Positions 25,865 through 36,597 of a stretch of DNA of 64,000 bases are shown here, piece by piece. The stretch comes from Diphasiastrum complanatum (Eukaryota; Streptophyta; Lycopodiopsida; Lycopodiales; Lycopodiaceae). The stretch lies in assembly GCA_029204225.1 (NCBI GenBank), contig CM055097.1, positions 39,671,106 to 39,735,105 on the forward strand, read 5' to 3'. Under the pieces are notes generated by a model, which was given only the letters and a program-made list of their open reading frames with translations, searched no databases and had not been told where the DNA came from. Every line of letters starts with the position of its first letter. The stretch's first letter is position 1. The position numbers were made by a program, and so were the translations under genes.

Positions 25865-26683
25865 TCCAAATGGTTTTTTATTTGTTTGTTTTTCAATTTT
25901 TTGTTTTCACTACTTAATTGTTAACTTTGTTTGCAAAAGATAGTAAAAAAAAAAAAAACAAAGAAAAAAAAACGAAGAGAAATGAGGAAAGACTGATGAG
26001 CAAAAGTCAAAAATGTCATCAGCTCAGGAAGTAGACAGATCTTTACAAAAAAATGACTTGAGAAATTACTTTTTTGATCATTTTTTGCACAAACTATGTT
26101 AGAATTGTTCGTCGAGGTTTCAAAAGCAAGATCCACCTCAGATATACCCATACTGAGTTGGGCGAACATTCTTTTCACCAATTAGTACCTTTTTTGAGTT
26201 AACAATATGCCATTTTGGGAACCTTTGCCGAGCACCTTACTCTTCTCAGAAACCTTCGCTAATATGCTAGATGGAATTAAAATGTCAAAATTAAGTTGGC
26301 TATAGGTTCAGAACTTGAAAGTTGCATTTATGACAGTAGTTGGGCGAAGGATCCTCTTGGGCGAACTTTCATCCTTTGCCAGACTTGGAAAACGTTCGCC
26401 GGATAGGTTCAGAGCCTCAAAAACCTTCGTCAAGATTTCTATAACCTATTTTCACAGTACTGAGAAAGCTTACAGTTTTTTATTCAGAACTAATCAGCCA
26501 AACTAGTATTATGTGTAATGGACCCTCCAAATTCACTTATAAACTGGCTGAATTTGATTCATTCCTCACTTGTGCTAGCGAAGCTCTTGCCAATTTTTCC
26601 AGCGACCAAAGCCTTCAAAACTTTCTGTACTATTTTCTGATATACACCCACACCTATTACTTTCAGTTTTTCATTTTTTCCAT
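25865..26683 (+). other. Spacer between gypsy pol and the accessory tract
   Basis: An A-rich tract (25,947-25,975) is followed by a segment (26,037-26,113) that is repeated at 27,468-27,543. Several GGGCGAA/TTCGCC motifs follow (26,156 to 26,400). No open reading frame is recognised. It may be the leader or promoter of the downstream tract. Confidence 0.45.
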
Positions 26684-27035
26684 CATGTCTTCCACTGATA
26701 CGTCTCAGTCGCCACGTTACACTATCCATCGTGATGTCCCATCTGCAACGGATATCATGATCCTTCCTAGCACAAGCATGGTCACTCAGTGGATGACCCT
26801 TGCGGAGCCTCTGCTTACTGCAATGGGTGTTCATGAGAGAGCCTTCTCATGGAGAATTAATATGGATTTTATCACTCTTGCCTTCAGTACTTGGAAAGAG
26901 GAGAAATCCAAGTTCTACATTGCTTCCAGAGAGCCACACACAAAGTGTGCGTGACTGAGGCCGCCCTTGCTGCCATAGGATATCATTACGTACCCAAGCC
27001 TCACCAAACCATAAGCAAGCCAAACATGCTATTAA

Positions 27036-27470
27036 GCCTTATATTGACGTTACCAATGATCTGCACTGAACTAATGACGACTATCTTCTAGAGGCCATTA
27101 TAAATCCTCCCATTCAGGCTGCTGCTTATCTCCTCAACAAGTTCTTGATGGTTGCAACCTCAAGAAAGACCGAATTACTTCCCAGATTCTGCATAGGATA
27201 GTTGAGTCTCACACCAAGATAGCCAAGGTCCCTTTGGAACCATATAATTGGTTCAAGACCATTTCTGGAGATCTCAAACGAGCCATCAAGGGCAATACCA
27301 AACAACAATTTGCTGCTGGCTCTTTGTTGTCACTCCTAGTAGCCTCCCACCTTGAAAATAAAATCCATGGCTTTCGTATGGATTTCGTGCTTTCTATCTA
27401 CGAAGAAGTACCGACAGAGTCATCCCACCAGGCATCCAACTCATAGTTGACGTTGTCCACACAGTGAGAT
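27036..27470 (+). repeat. Internal duplication, copy 1
   Basis: Closely related to 27,544-27,975 (few differences per 100 bp). It encodes TNDLHWTNDDYLLEA and continues to IYEEVPTESSHQ in the accessory tract. Confidence 0.85.
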
Positions 27471-27975
27471 CTTTATGGAAAAATGACTTGAGAAATTACC
27501 TTTTTGATCATTTTTTGCACAAACTGTGTTAGGATTGTTCGCTAAGTTATATTGACGTTACCAATGATCTGCACTGGACTAATGACGGCTATCTTCTAGA
27601 GCCATTATAGATCTTGTCATTCAGGCTGCTGCTTAGCTCCTCAACAAATTCTTGATGGTTGGCAACCTCAAGAAAGACCAAATTACTTCCCAGATTCTGC
27701 ATAGGATAGTTGAGTCTCACACCAAGATAGCCAAGGCCCCTCTGGAACCATATAATTGGTTCAAGCCATTTTTGGACATCTCAAACGAGCCATCAAGAGC
27801 AATACCAAGCAGCAATCTGTTGCTGGCCCTTTGTTGTCACTCCTAGTAGCCTCCCACCTTGAAAATAAAATCCATGGCTTTCGTATGGATTCCGTGCTTT
27901 CTATCTATGAAGAAGTACCGACAGAGTCATCCCACCAGACATCTAGCTCACATAGTCGACATCATCCACACAACA
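27468..27975 (+). repeat. Internal duplication, copy 2, with transplanted upstream segment
   Basis: Begins with 76 bp matching the spacer at 26,037-26,113 and then jumps to sequence matching 27,036 onward. This fits a tandem duplication starting near 26,037 followed by a 0.9-kb deletion inside the second copy. AGATC is shared at the junction. Confidence 0.8.
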
Positions 27976-28454
27976 AGATCGTCATTCCTGGTTTGCCTTC
28001 TATGTCACGATGTCGTACTAGGCAGACACCTTCAGCTGCGCTTCCACCCCCTACTGCTATTCGCACTGAACTATCTATTCTCCCCGTCTCTGATGCTTCC
28101 CTCACCTCTGCTTCCTCTCAAGGACAGTCTGTGACCATTGGGGCTACCATTCCCATCATAGCTACCCAAGCCACCTCACCTCCACACACAGGAGCTGTTT
28201 CTCCCAACACCTAGTATTTCATAGACATGTTTGATGATTCTGATCCCCTTGGGGTCTCAGAAGTTTTTGTAATATCCCAAAGCCCTGCCCCCTTTGAACT
28301 CCAATCCCCTAGAAGAGGATTTGAACAGTTCTATGATACTACTACTGGTGTTGAAGATTCTTTTCCTGTAAACCAGCAACATCAAGTTGAAGCCGCACCA
28401 GCCACAATTCGGGTCGGGCAAGCTATCAATTCAGCAATTTGATGCCACAGTACT

Positions 28455-28459
28455 TGAGG
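28455..28459. other. Target-site duplication of copia-3 (left copy)
   Basis: TGAGG immediately left of the LTR start. The partner is CCTCA at 35,100-35,104, its reverse complement, as expected if an inversion moved the other element end. Confidence 0.8.
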
Positions 28460-29140
28460 TGTAAAAATTACAGCAAATAAGGATCCTAAAACACTTGAAA
28501 TGATGAGGGAAACAATAGATTATGATTTCATAAGATTAGCACAAGTTGAACCATCAAAATCCATCAAAAATCTATGCTTGAACCTCACTAAATGGCCCAA
28601 ATCCTTGAAGAAGGCTTCACACGTGTGAAAGTACGGCCTCCCACAGTCTGAGTACTGTACACCAAACCTACATTCAATCCTATAATCATTAGTAATCACA
28701 AGTACTCAAACAATTATGAACATAGAGAGCAATTGCACCATTAGAGAGAAAAATCATGAGATTGCTTGATTGATTTTGGTGAGATATCATCACCTATATA
28801 TACATGATCCATCACGGTTTTGGGCAGGTATGAGTAGCCCTAAACCTATCCCTAATGCTAATTTTGGTGGATCTTTCATCCCTACCAAGTTAGGGTTGGA
28901 ATCTAGGAGATCCCTCAACAATGCAAAAATTACCAAAAATAGCTCCTATTTTTTCTCCCTTGTATCTAAGCATAATTTGGACTCATTCCAAAGGTTCTAA
29001 CACTTAGGTCTACTTGAGAACATCCTTATGAATGGAATCCTATGCTATTTGGCACGTGTGACAAGCCACATCATGACCATCTAACTATTTACAAGTCATA
29101 TGACCAAAACTAGTCAAGCTAGAATTGTGAATTTTTAACA
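28460..29140 (-). repeat. 3' LTR of copia-3, inverted
   Basis: A 681-bp LTR that is the near-identical reverse complement of 35,105-35,786 (I estimate about 98 percent identity by eye), with TG...CA ends. It carries a TATATATA box and the palindrome TTCACACGTGTGAA (28,616-28,629). On the minus strand a purine tract (GTGAGGAGGAG, about 29,141-29,151) directly precedes it, marking it as a 3' LTR. High identity means a recent insertion. Confidence 0.95.
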
Positions 29141-29761
29141 CTCCTCCTCACTATCTAGCTTGGTTCAATCATTGCTTTACTAATCACTCCAAGTGATGAT
29201 CTGAACTTCATAAAAGGTTTCTTTTGAAGTGGTTTAGTTAGTAGATCAGCTACACATTCATTGCTTGGAACATGCTCCAAAGCAATCTCCTTGGCTTGCA
29301 CCATTTCTCTCACAAAGTGATGGCATATCTCAATGTGCTTAGATCTTGCATGGAAGATTGGGTTAGATGCAAGGTGTTGGGCTGATATATTGTCATTTTA
29401 GATGATTGGTGCCTCCTCTGAATCCATGATCTTTAGTTCCACCAATAATCTCTTGATCCAAAGTACCTCCTTTGTAGTGGTTGTCAAAGCTTTGTACTCG
29501 GCCTCGGTTGAAGATAGAGATATAGTTTCTTGCTTTTTTGAAAGCCATGAAACCACACCTTCTCCTATGAAAGTTGAATAGGCACTTGTTGATTCCTATC
29601 CCTCTTGTCCCCTACAAAATCTGAATCACTAAATGCATGAAGGCTAATCACATCTCCTCTATATAGAATCCCAAAATCCAATGTACCCGAGATGTATCTT
29701 AGAATCCTCTAATTGTAAGTGATCCATAGTGACATGCAAGGCATGCACAAAGTGAAATGGA
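29141..29761 (-). pseudogene. Copia-3 RNase H end, separated from its pol by inversion
   Basis: The minus strand encodes the last part of copia pol in several frames: RILRYISGTLDFGILYRGDV, SDSDFVGD, the EAEYKALTTTTKEVLW box, FHARSKHIE and the C-terminal LTKPL region. RNase H removes the RNA strand after reverse transcription. The coding ends abruptly near 29,761, exactly where the pol at 36,598-39,928 lacks its continuation. Both pieces carry the same LTR, so they are two halves of one element. Confidence 0.8.
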
Positions 29762-30265
29762 CACATGCATGATGATTTGTACATTTCTAATTAGAACTAG
29801 GACACTTGGAAAAGTTGGTAGAGATTCATGCATGAGATGTGACAAATGTCACATAGACTCTAGTTTTCACTTTAGATGTCATTTAATGATGGATGGATGT
29901 GATTCTACCTTGAGCTACCTCAAACTCCATAAATATGTGTAGCTCTCCTCATAATTTTTTATGAAGAACCAAAGCTTTGTAGCTATCTCATGCCATTTTG
30001 GATTCACACAATTTTTGCTTGATATCTCTCTATGTTTCTCTCTCTAACTCATCTTGAGGCTATTGCCAATACACTAATTTCTTGTACTTTTGCTCATTTA
30101 TGATTCTCTGTTGCTTAGCATGCTAGATTGTGGTTAAGCCATAACTTCTGTACTAGATCTTGCTAATCAATCTAGAATAAGGTTATTGTGCTAATCATAA
30201 AGCTTAATTAGATCCATCACACTTGTGGATCTTCTCCACACTTGTGAATTCTGGATATTTTGTCA
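29762..30265 (+). repeat. Copia-2 5' LTR, right portion
   Basis: Ends with ..TTTTGTCA directly before a primer-binding site. Its left edge is the inversion breakpoint (CACATGC, 29,762-29,768). The missing first 212 bp of the LTR are at 39,929-40,140 in reverse orientation, giving a reconstituted length of about 716 bp. Confidence 0.7.
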
Positions 30266-30278
30266 TGGTATTAGAGCC
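30266..30278 (+). other. Copia-2 primer-binding site
   Basis: TGGTATTAGAGCC differs by one base from the consensus TGGTATCAGAGCC complementary to the initiator tRNA-Met. It directly follows the LTR end. Confidence 0.85.
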
Positions 30279-31031
30279 AAATTGAGCTTTGCATGCTAAC
30301 ATCTCTGATTGTACAAGAAATTGAGAGCTAAATCAAGCAAAAAAGCAGTTTTACACTTTTTCTCACCTTTTACTGAAGAGTATTTGGATCAAATTGGATT
30401 GGAACTAAATTTTCAGACCTGAAAAGTGGTAGTACAGAATTCTGGAATTCCGCATGTGTGAAAATCAGAGATTTTCAGTCCCTTCTATCTCCTTGCTTGT
30501 AGATCCAAAGATAGTGGTGTTATAGCTTGATGGAAAGCTTATGATGTGTTTTTTCCATAATAATTGAAACCAATTAATTTGATGTGTCTATCAAGAGTTA
30601 TAAGCTCTTAAAGAGGATTGGGATAGGTCCAAAATCCGAGTGACTGCATTTTGATTTCAACCTTGCTTTGTTTTGAATCCATTGTTTTGAACATCCTACA
30701 CAAGAAACTGAAGATCTAGACTAAGTTTGAAGTAATTGAACACCCTTTGAGCCTTCTGAGTGTCAATAGTGTTTTCTTTTGAATCATTTCACACGTGCCA
30801 AAAGTAGGATTCAAACTTGCCAAAGTGTCTCAATCCACTTTGTATGTCTGATCTAGATAATCTTGTCTTGTAGAATATTTGAGATTCATCTCAAATACAA
30901 TTGCAAGTGTTTCACATAGGAAGGTAGTACATCCTTGAAAATACCTATAGTGAAAGAGAGCAGTAACATTAAGTCGGATTGGAACAAGCTCAAACATATT
31001 GCAGTCCAATAACTAAGAAGTCTTCATCTAA
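30279..31031 (+). other. Copia-2 untranslated leader
   Basis: No open frame. Its length and position match the 0.75-0.8-kb leaders of copia-3 and copia-4. Confidence 0.6.
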
Positions 31032-34000
31032 GTGACACCTCTGGGAGGATGTCTTCTAGAAGCAAATGAAAGACTAAACACTTCTAATTACTCAATTTGG
31101 AAGTTTAGAATGGAGTCTATTTTGATACTCCAAGATGTTCAGGATATTGTGCTTGGTGTTGAGGAGGAGCCTCAAGCACAGGCTAAAATTCCTAAATATA
31201 GGAAGAGAGCTAGAATGGCTCTACATTTCATTAAGATGAATGTATCTAATGAAATTTTGAGAGAGATGGATCTTGCACTACAACCAAAGATGCTTGGGAT
31301 GCACTTAAGTCCATGTATGAAGCAAAGAATACTTCTAGAGTACTCACTCTTAGGAATCATATTTTCCAAAGTTTCCAAAGAAGTAAAGAGAGTACATCAA
31401 ACTATGTTCTAAGAGTTAAAGATTTACATAGACAGCTTTCCTATGTTGGTGTTACTATTAACCAAGATGAGCTAGTTCAAGTCATTTTTGTGGTGGAATT
31501 TTTAAGTTGAATTCTTATGAGAATGCAAACCTTTGTGAAGTTGCTTTGTTATCTAAGGAGGAGTTGTGGCATAGAAGGTTGGGGCATCCTAACTTTAAAT
31601 CTATGTCTTCTACGGTCAAGAAAGTGAAGGCTATTGGTCTTCCAAAATCTCTTTCCAAAGATTTCAAGCCTTGTGAGGCTTGAGCTATTGCAAAATCACA
31701 CAGAAAGCCATATCAAAAGTGTTTTATCAAGACTACTCATCCTTTGGAGCTTATACACTCGGATGTTCATTTTTTCTCTTCTAAAAGTATTGGTGGTGCA
31801 ACATGTTTTGTCACCTTTATTGATAGCTTTACTAAATATACTTGGTTGTATCTACTTTATTCAAAAGCTATGGTATTTGATCACTTCCTAATCTTCAAAG
31901 CTTATGTTGAGAAACAGTTTTCTTTCAAAGTTAAAGATTTAAGATGTGATGGAGAAGGTGAATACATCTCCAACAAGTTTCATGAATATTGTGAAGGTGA
32001 AGGAATAAAGAGAGAGTTTTCTTGTGCTTATTCTCCATCTCAAAATGGAGTTGCTGAGAGGAAAAACAGATCTTTATGTGAATGTGCTAAAGCAATCCGA
32101 GTTGAAGCTTTTTTGCCTATTGAATATTGGGGTGAAGCTATAAATTGTGCAAACTATTTGTGCAAGAGATTACCTCACAATGCACTTGCTGGAAAATCAA
32201 CTTTTGAAGTCTTGTTTAAGAAGAAACCTACTTAGAGTTTTTAATTGTGCTTGCTTTGTTCATGTACCTTTGGAAACAAGGAAGAGAGATGATCCTAATT
32301 CTATTCAAGGGATTATGGTTGGATATGCATCCAACAAGAAAGCTTACAGAATCTATGTTCCCTCTACCTCAACTACAATTGAGAATAGGGATGTTATATT
32401 CCATGAGGATAAAATATACATTCTTGAGGAGGCCGATTCTCACAAAGATACTCCAATCATCACCCTTGAAGACTATCATGGAGAGATGGGGCCGAGAATT
32501 GAGGAGGAGTCACCTCAAATTTTTTCACCAAGGAGATCTCAAAGAGAAAGATCTGAGCCTAGGAGGCTTACTTATGAAGATAGAGGCAAGCAAGTGGAAA
32601 TCAACTCCACTAATTGTCCCTATTTTATCTCACATGAGGAGCCCAAGGATGTATATGATGCACTCAGTTCGAAAAAATGGTACCTTGCCATGAAGGAGGA
32701 ATATGATGCTTTGATGGCCAGCAAGACATGGGAGCTTGTGGATCTACCATCCAACAAGCACACCATTGGTTGCAAGTGGGTTTTTCAAGTCAAGTATAAT
32801 CAAGATGGCACAATCAACAAGTACAAGACTAGACTTTGTGCTAAGGGTTTTGCTCAAGTTTATGGACTTGATTATGAGGAGACTTATGCTCCAGTTGCAA
32901 AGATGGTATCAATTAGAATCATAATTTCTATTGCTTGTTTTTTCAATTGGCAAGTTCTTCAACTAGATGTCTCAAATGCATTTTTCAATATATATCTAGA
33001 AGAAGAGATTTATATGGATCTGCCTATTGGGTTCATTCATGACAAAGACAAAGTTTTCTTGCTCTTCAAAAGTCTATATGGACTAAAGCAAGCTCCAAGG
33101 TCATGGTATTCTCGACTTAACACCTTTCTTGAGTCACTAGGATTTAATATTAGTAACCGTTGATCCTTCCTTGTGTGTCAAGTTTTTTGATAAAGATATT
33201 GTCATCCTTCTTATTTATGTTAATGATATCATTCTAACAGTTAGTTGAGAAAACCAAGATTGCACTTGGAAAAAAGTTCACGATGCAAGATCTTGGAAAA
33301 ATTCACTACATACTAGGATTAGAGATTGACTTTCTTAAAGATAAAGCTTTTGTATGTCAATCCAAGTATGCTCTTTTAATGCTTAAAAAGTTCAATATGT
33401 TAGATTGTAAGAGTATATAAACTCCTATGGAGCAAAATGTAAAAGACCCTAACAAAGGTGATGAAAGATCCTTCGTGGACATCACACTTTTTAGGTGTCT
33501 TATAGGCTCCTTAATTTGGCTCACAATAACTAGACCTGACATAAGCTTTAGTGTTCATAAATTGAGCCAGGCTATGCAAAATCCTACTATTTATCATTGG
33601 AAAATGGCCAAGAGAGTACTTAGATATATATCTTCAACTTTTGATTATTTTTTGTATAAAAGTGAAGATCTTTCTATTGTTGGTTATTCTGACTCGGATT
33701 TTGCAAGTGATAGAGCAGATCAAAAATCTACAAGTGCTTATGTCATATATCTTGGAGAGAACTTGATATCTTGGCTTTCCAAAAAGCAAGATACTATACA
33801 GCTGAGTATAAGGCACTCACTCCAAACACAAAGAAAGTGCTTTGGATCAAGAGGTTGCTAATGGAGCTAAAGATAATCATGGAAGAAGATCTACCTATGA
33901 TCATGTGTGACAACATTTCAGCTCAAGCCCTTGCCAACAACACAATATTCCATGCAAGGAGAAAACATATCGAAGTTGCACATCAATTTGTGAGAGAGAA

Positions 34001-34084
34001 GCTCATTAGAGAGGAAATCTACTTGGAGCACATCGACACATCATTTTGTATTGCTGATATGTCACCAAACCTTTGAGCAAAAGT
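31032..34084 (+). pseudogene. Copia-2 gag-pol, internally deleted and decayed
   Basis: The gag (LNTSNYSIWKFRMESILILQ) breaks by frameshift at about 31,270 and is truncated near 31,510. The zinc knuckle and DSG protease are deleted there, and the sequence resumes at the integrase zinc region (ELWHRRLGHPNF). Integrase (31,744-32,235) keeps HSDVH, a DGEGEY box and NGVAERKNRS. RT follows (to 33,163, then shifted). The RT active site reads YVND instead of YVDD, so its first catalytic Asp is lost. RNase H runs to 34,084 with two shifts. Protein and domain order are closest to copia-4 in this window. It cannot mobilise itself. Confidence 0.9.
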
Positions 34085-34161
34085 TCCTTCATCAAGCATA
34101 GAGCCAATCTTGAAATAATACCAAGATCCTTGTTCAAGTCAATATAGATTATTTTTAGGAG

Positions 34162-34341
34162 TGTTGAAATGGAAAAATAATCCACCTTGACTTTAGGCTT
34201 GTTATAAACTTTGTACCATGCAAGTATGTTGTTCATAAATGTGAATGCCAAGTTTGGCCTAGATAGAACTCGAGCTACATGGATATGTCATATCTAGAAT
34301 GATGAGTACAACTTGCATATAGATTGTAGACATAGAATTAG
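34162..34341 (+). repeat. Copia-2 3' LTR, truncated
   Basis: Starts TGTTGAAATGG right after a purine tract (TTTTAGGAG). It matches the reverse complement of 39,960-40,140 at about 97 percent by eye. After 180 bp the homology stops in ATTAGAG|GGGAGAAC, where accessory-tract sequence begins, so the rest of the LTR was deleted together with the right target-site copy. Confidence 0.85.
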
Positions 34342-35104
34342 AGGGGAGAACTACGGCATGACCATAACTATAAGTTGAGGCCCAACTTCCAACACCTGAG
34401 CGGTAGCCTTTTCATATGTGTGGATGGTTGTTTTGGCCTTTGCCAACTCAGTTGAAGCTGCACCCTTGAATCTGTCAAAGCGGCCTTGGAATCCTTGAAG
34501 GGCCACTTAATAAGTTTCAACCTTTTTGAACAAATACGCGATTTTTGTTAGAGTGACCAGATGATCAAGTATTTGTGTCCGTAGATACGCATCATGCTCA
34601 AGTGTGGTTGCATCCAATTCACCTTGGAGACATGTGCAATCTTGTTCAGCCATCTGTAGTTGACCCTGGAGCAGCTGCACTTGTTGCTTTGCATCCTGCA
34701 CGGCCTTGTCCACTTGGTCTTCGACGGTTGTGAGGGCATTCTGCAGGGAACTTACATAATCCTCTAGGCGATCAGCCAATTGTTGTGTCTTCTTCTTCTC
34801 AGTTTTAGACTTAGCTTCGTGCTCCTTGGCAATCTTCAATTCTTTTTCCAGCCCGATGACTTTCTGGTTGATGAGTGTATTCTCAAATCCCATATCTGAG
34901 ATGCGCTGTTCCATTTCTTTTTTCTTATCCAGCATAGACCGGATCACTTGCGCAAGGCTTGATTCTAAACCGAGAGCATCACCAGAATCTACTGTTGTGA
35001 AGGTGGTAGCAGCAGAAAGACCTGGTGGTACTATCCCTGGTTGGCGTGGAGCATGTGTCTGTAACTTTTCTTCTTCAAAGAGGTCTTTTTCTTCATAGCC
35101 CTCA
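34342..35104 (-). pseudogene. Accessory coding tract, part 2 (coiled coil)
   Basis: An open minus-strand frame from about 35,102 begins GYEEKDLFEEEKLQTHAPRQ. It contains a long heptad-rich helix (RSMLDKKKEMEQRISDMGFE through residues such as LEKELKIAKEHEAKSKTEKK), meets a TAA stop at 34,507 (VETY*) and continues in the same frame as VALQGFQGRFDRFKGAASTE until about 34,360. It looks like a dimerising or oligomerising coiled coil of 100-150 residues. In the reconstructed arrangement it follows part 1 across the TGAGG target site and is followed by copia-2, then part 3. No family is recognised. Confidence 0.55.
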
Positions 35105-35786
35105 TGTTAAAAATTCACAATTCTAGCTTGACTAGTTTTGGTCATATGACTTGTAAATAGTTAGATGGTCATGATGTGGCTTGTCACACGTGCCAAATAG
35201 CATAGAATTCCATTCATAAGGATGTTCTCAAGTAGACCTAAGTGTTAGAACCTTTGGAATGAGTCCAAATTATGCTTAGATACAAGGGAGAAAAAATAGG
35301 AGCTATTTTTGATAATTTTTGCATTGTTGAGGGATCTCCTAGATTCCAACCCTAACTTGGTAGGGATGAAAGATCCACCAAAATTAGCATTAGGGATAGG
35401 TTTAGGGCTACTCATACATGCCCAAAACCGTGATGGATCATGTATATATAGGTGATGATATCTCACCAAAATCAATCAAGCAATCTCATGATTTTTCTCT
35501 CATAATGGTGCAATTGCTCTCTATGTTCATAATTGTTTGAGTACTTGTCATTACTAATGATTATAAGATTGAATTTAGGTCTGGTGTACAATACTCAGAC
35601 TGTGGGAGGCCGTACTTTCACACGTGTGAAGCCTTCTTCAAGGATTTGGGCCATTTAGTGAGGTTCAAACATAGATTTTTGATGGATTTTGATGGTTCAA
35701 CTTGTGCTAATCTTATGAAATCATAATCTATTGTTTCCCTCATCATTTCAAGTGTTTTAGGATCCTTATTTGCTGTAATTTTTACA
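35105..35786 (+). repeat. 5' LTR of copia-3
   Basis: 682 bp, TG...CA, near-identical inverted partner of 28,460-29,140. Left flank CCTCA (35,100-35,104) is the inverted target-site copy. It contains a TATATATA box (about 35,447) and the palindrome TTCACACGTGTGAA (35,617-35,630). Confidence 0.95.
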
Positions 35787-35799
35787 TGGTATCAGAGCC
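35787..35799 (+). other. Copia-3 primer-binding site
   Basis: TGGTATCAGAGCC, an exact match to the plant copia initiator-tRNA-Met site, directly after the LTR. Confidence 0.95.
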
Positions 35800-36597
35800 T
35801 AAAGGCTGAAATGAGCTAAATCCTTGGTTTTCATTCAATTTGATCACAATTTTTGATCTAAATCTTGTGTAGATTGGATCTTAGCATCTAGTATTGATTC
35901 TAGAACTCAAAGTGAGTCAAATACATTGGAGATTGGTGTTGTGTGACTTCATTTGCAGGTGTTTAGGTGTCTAAAACCAGAGGCAAAGTTGAATTCAATT
36001 CACATTACCAAGATAGCAAGTTTTGCTTGCTCCAAGCATTGATTTCTAAGCGAGTTTTGGAGGTGATTTCATAGAGGAGGCTTTCTAGCATTCAAGGAGA
36101 GGGAAGATCAGAGTTTTAGGGACTCTTCAAGGTTGTTCTAAGGTGTAGTAGGCACCTCCTAAAGTGATTTAGGTTCAGTCCAACCATTGCTTGACTTATG
36201 CACCAAATTAGATCAATTTTTCATCAATTTTGATCATTTTTTGCTTGTGATTGGATAGTAGATTATGTTGCATCCTCATTAAGTTCCATTTAGATCTTTT
36301 ACAAGTGATTTTGGAAGTATATTAGGTTGCTGAAATTCACTCTTGATCAGATCATTTGGAAGCTTTAATGTTCTTTATAGAAAGAGGGGCAATTCTACTA
36401 GTATTGTCTACTTCAATCAAGCAAGTGCATTGTTTCTAGTAATCTATGATTTGATTTTGTTAGAGATCATTCTTAGATCTTTATAGGAAGTCTATTACTG
36501 ATCTTTTCAGGTCCCTAAGAAGTGGGATAAGGTAGACCTTCAATCAAATCAATAGAAGTAACCTTCATTTGTGTCAAGTCCTTGATTAGGAGACTAG
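35800..36597 (+). other. Copia-3 untranslated leader
   Basis: Non-coding 0.8-kb stretch between primer-binding site and gag start codon. No features beyond AT-rich sequence. Confidence 0.7.

Larger units (their letters stand above)
26684..28459 (+). pseudogene. Accessory coding tract, part 1 (unknown function)
   Basis: Starting at ATG 26,684 (MSSTDTSQSPRYTIHRDVPS), shifting frames give a coherent protein. A globular N-terminal half with Trp/Tyr-rich helical segments (FITLAFSTWKEEKSKFYI; LEPYNWF; LLSLLVASHLENKIHGFRMD) is followed by a Ser/Pro/Thr-rich linker (27,950-28,210) and an acidic segment (MFDDSDPLGVSEVF, 28,227). I recognise no family. It lies 820 bp after a gypsy pol in the same orientation, the place of extra ORFs in Athila/Ogre-type elements, but it could also be an unrelated gene. 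Frameshifts and an internal duplication break it. It stops where copia-3 inserted (target TGAGG, 28,455-28,459) and continues at 35,104 on the other strand. Confidence 0.5.

Noticed and set aside
28770-29000. Identical-looking 76-codon frame at 28,770 (plus) and 35,245 (minus)
   Set aside because: It lies inside the two copia-3 LTRs and its conservation reflects LTR identity, not a gene.
29142-35104. Recombination between the two inverted copia-3 LTRs as the cause of the rearrangement
   Set aside because: The breakpoints lie outside the LTRs (29,762 and 39,928), in copia-3 pol and the copia-2 LTR.
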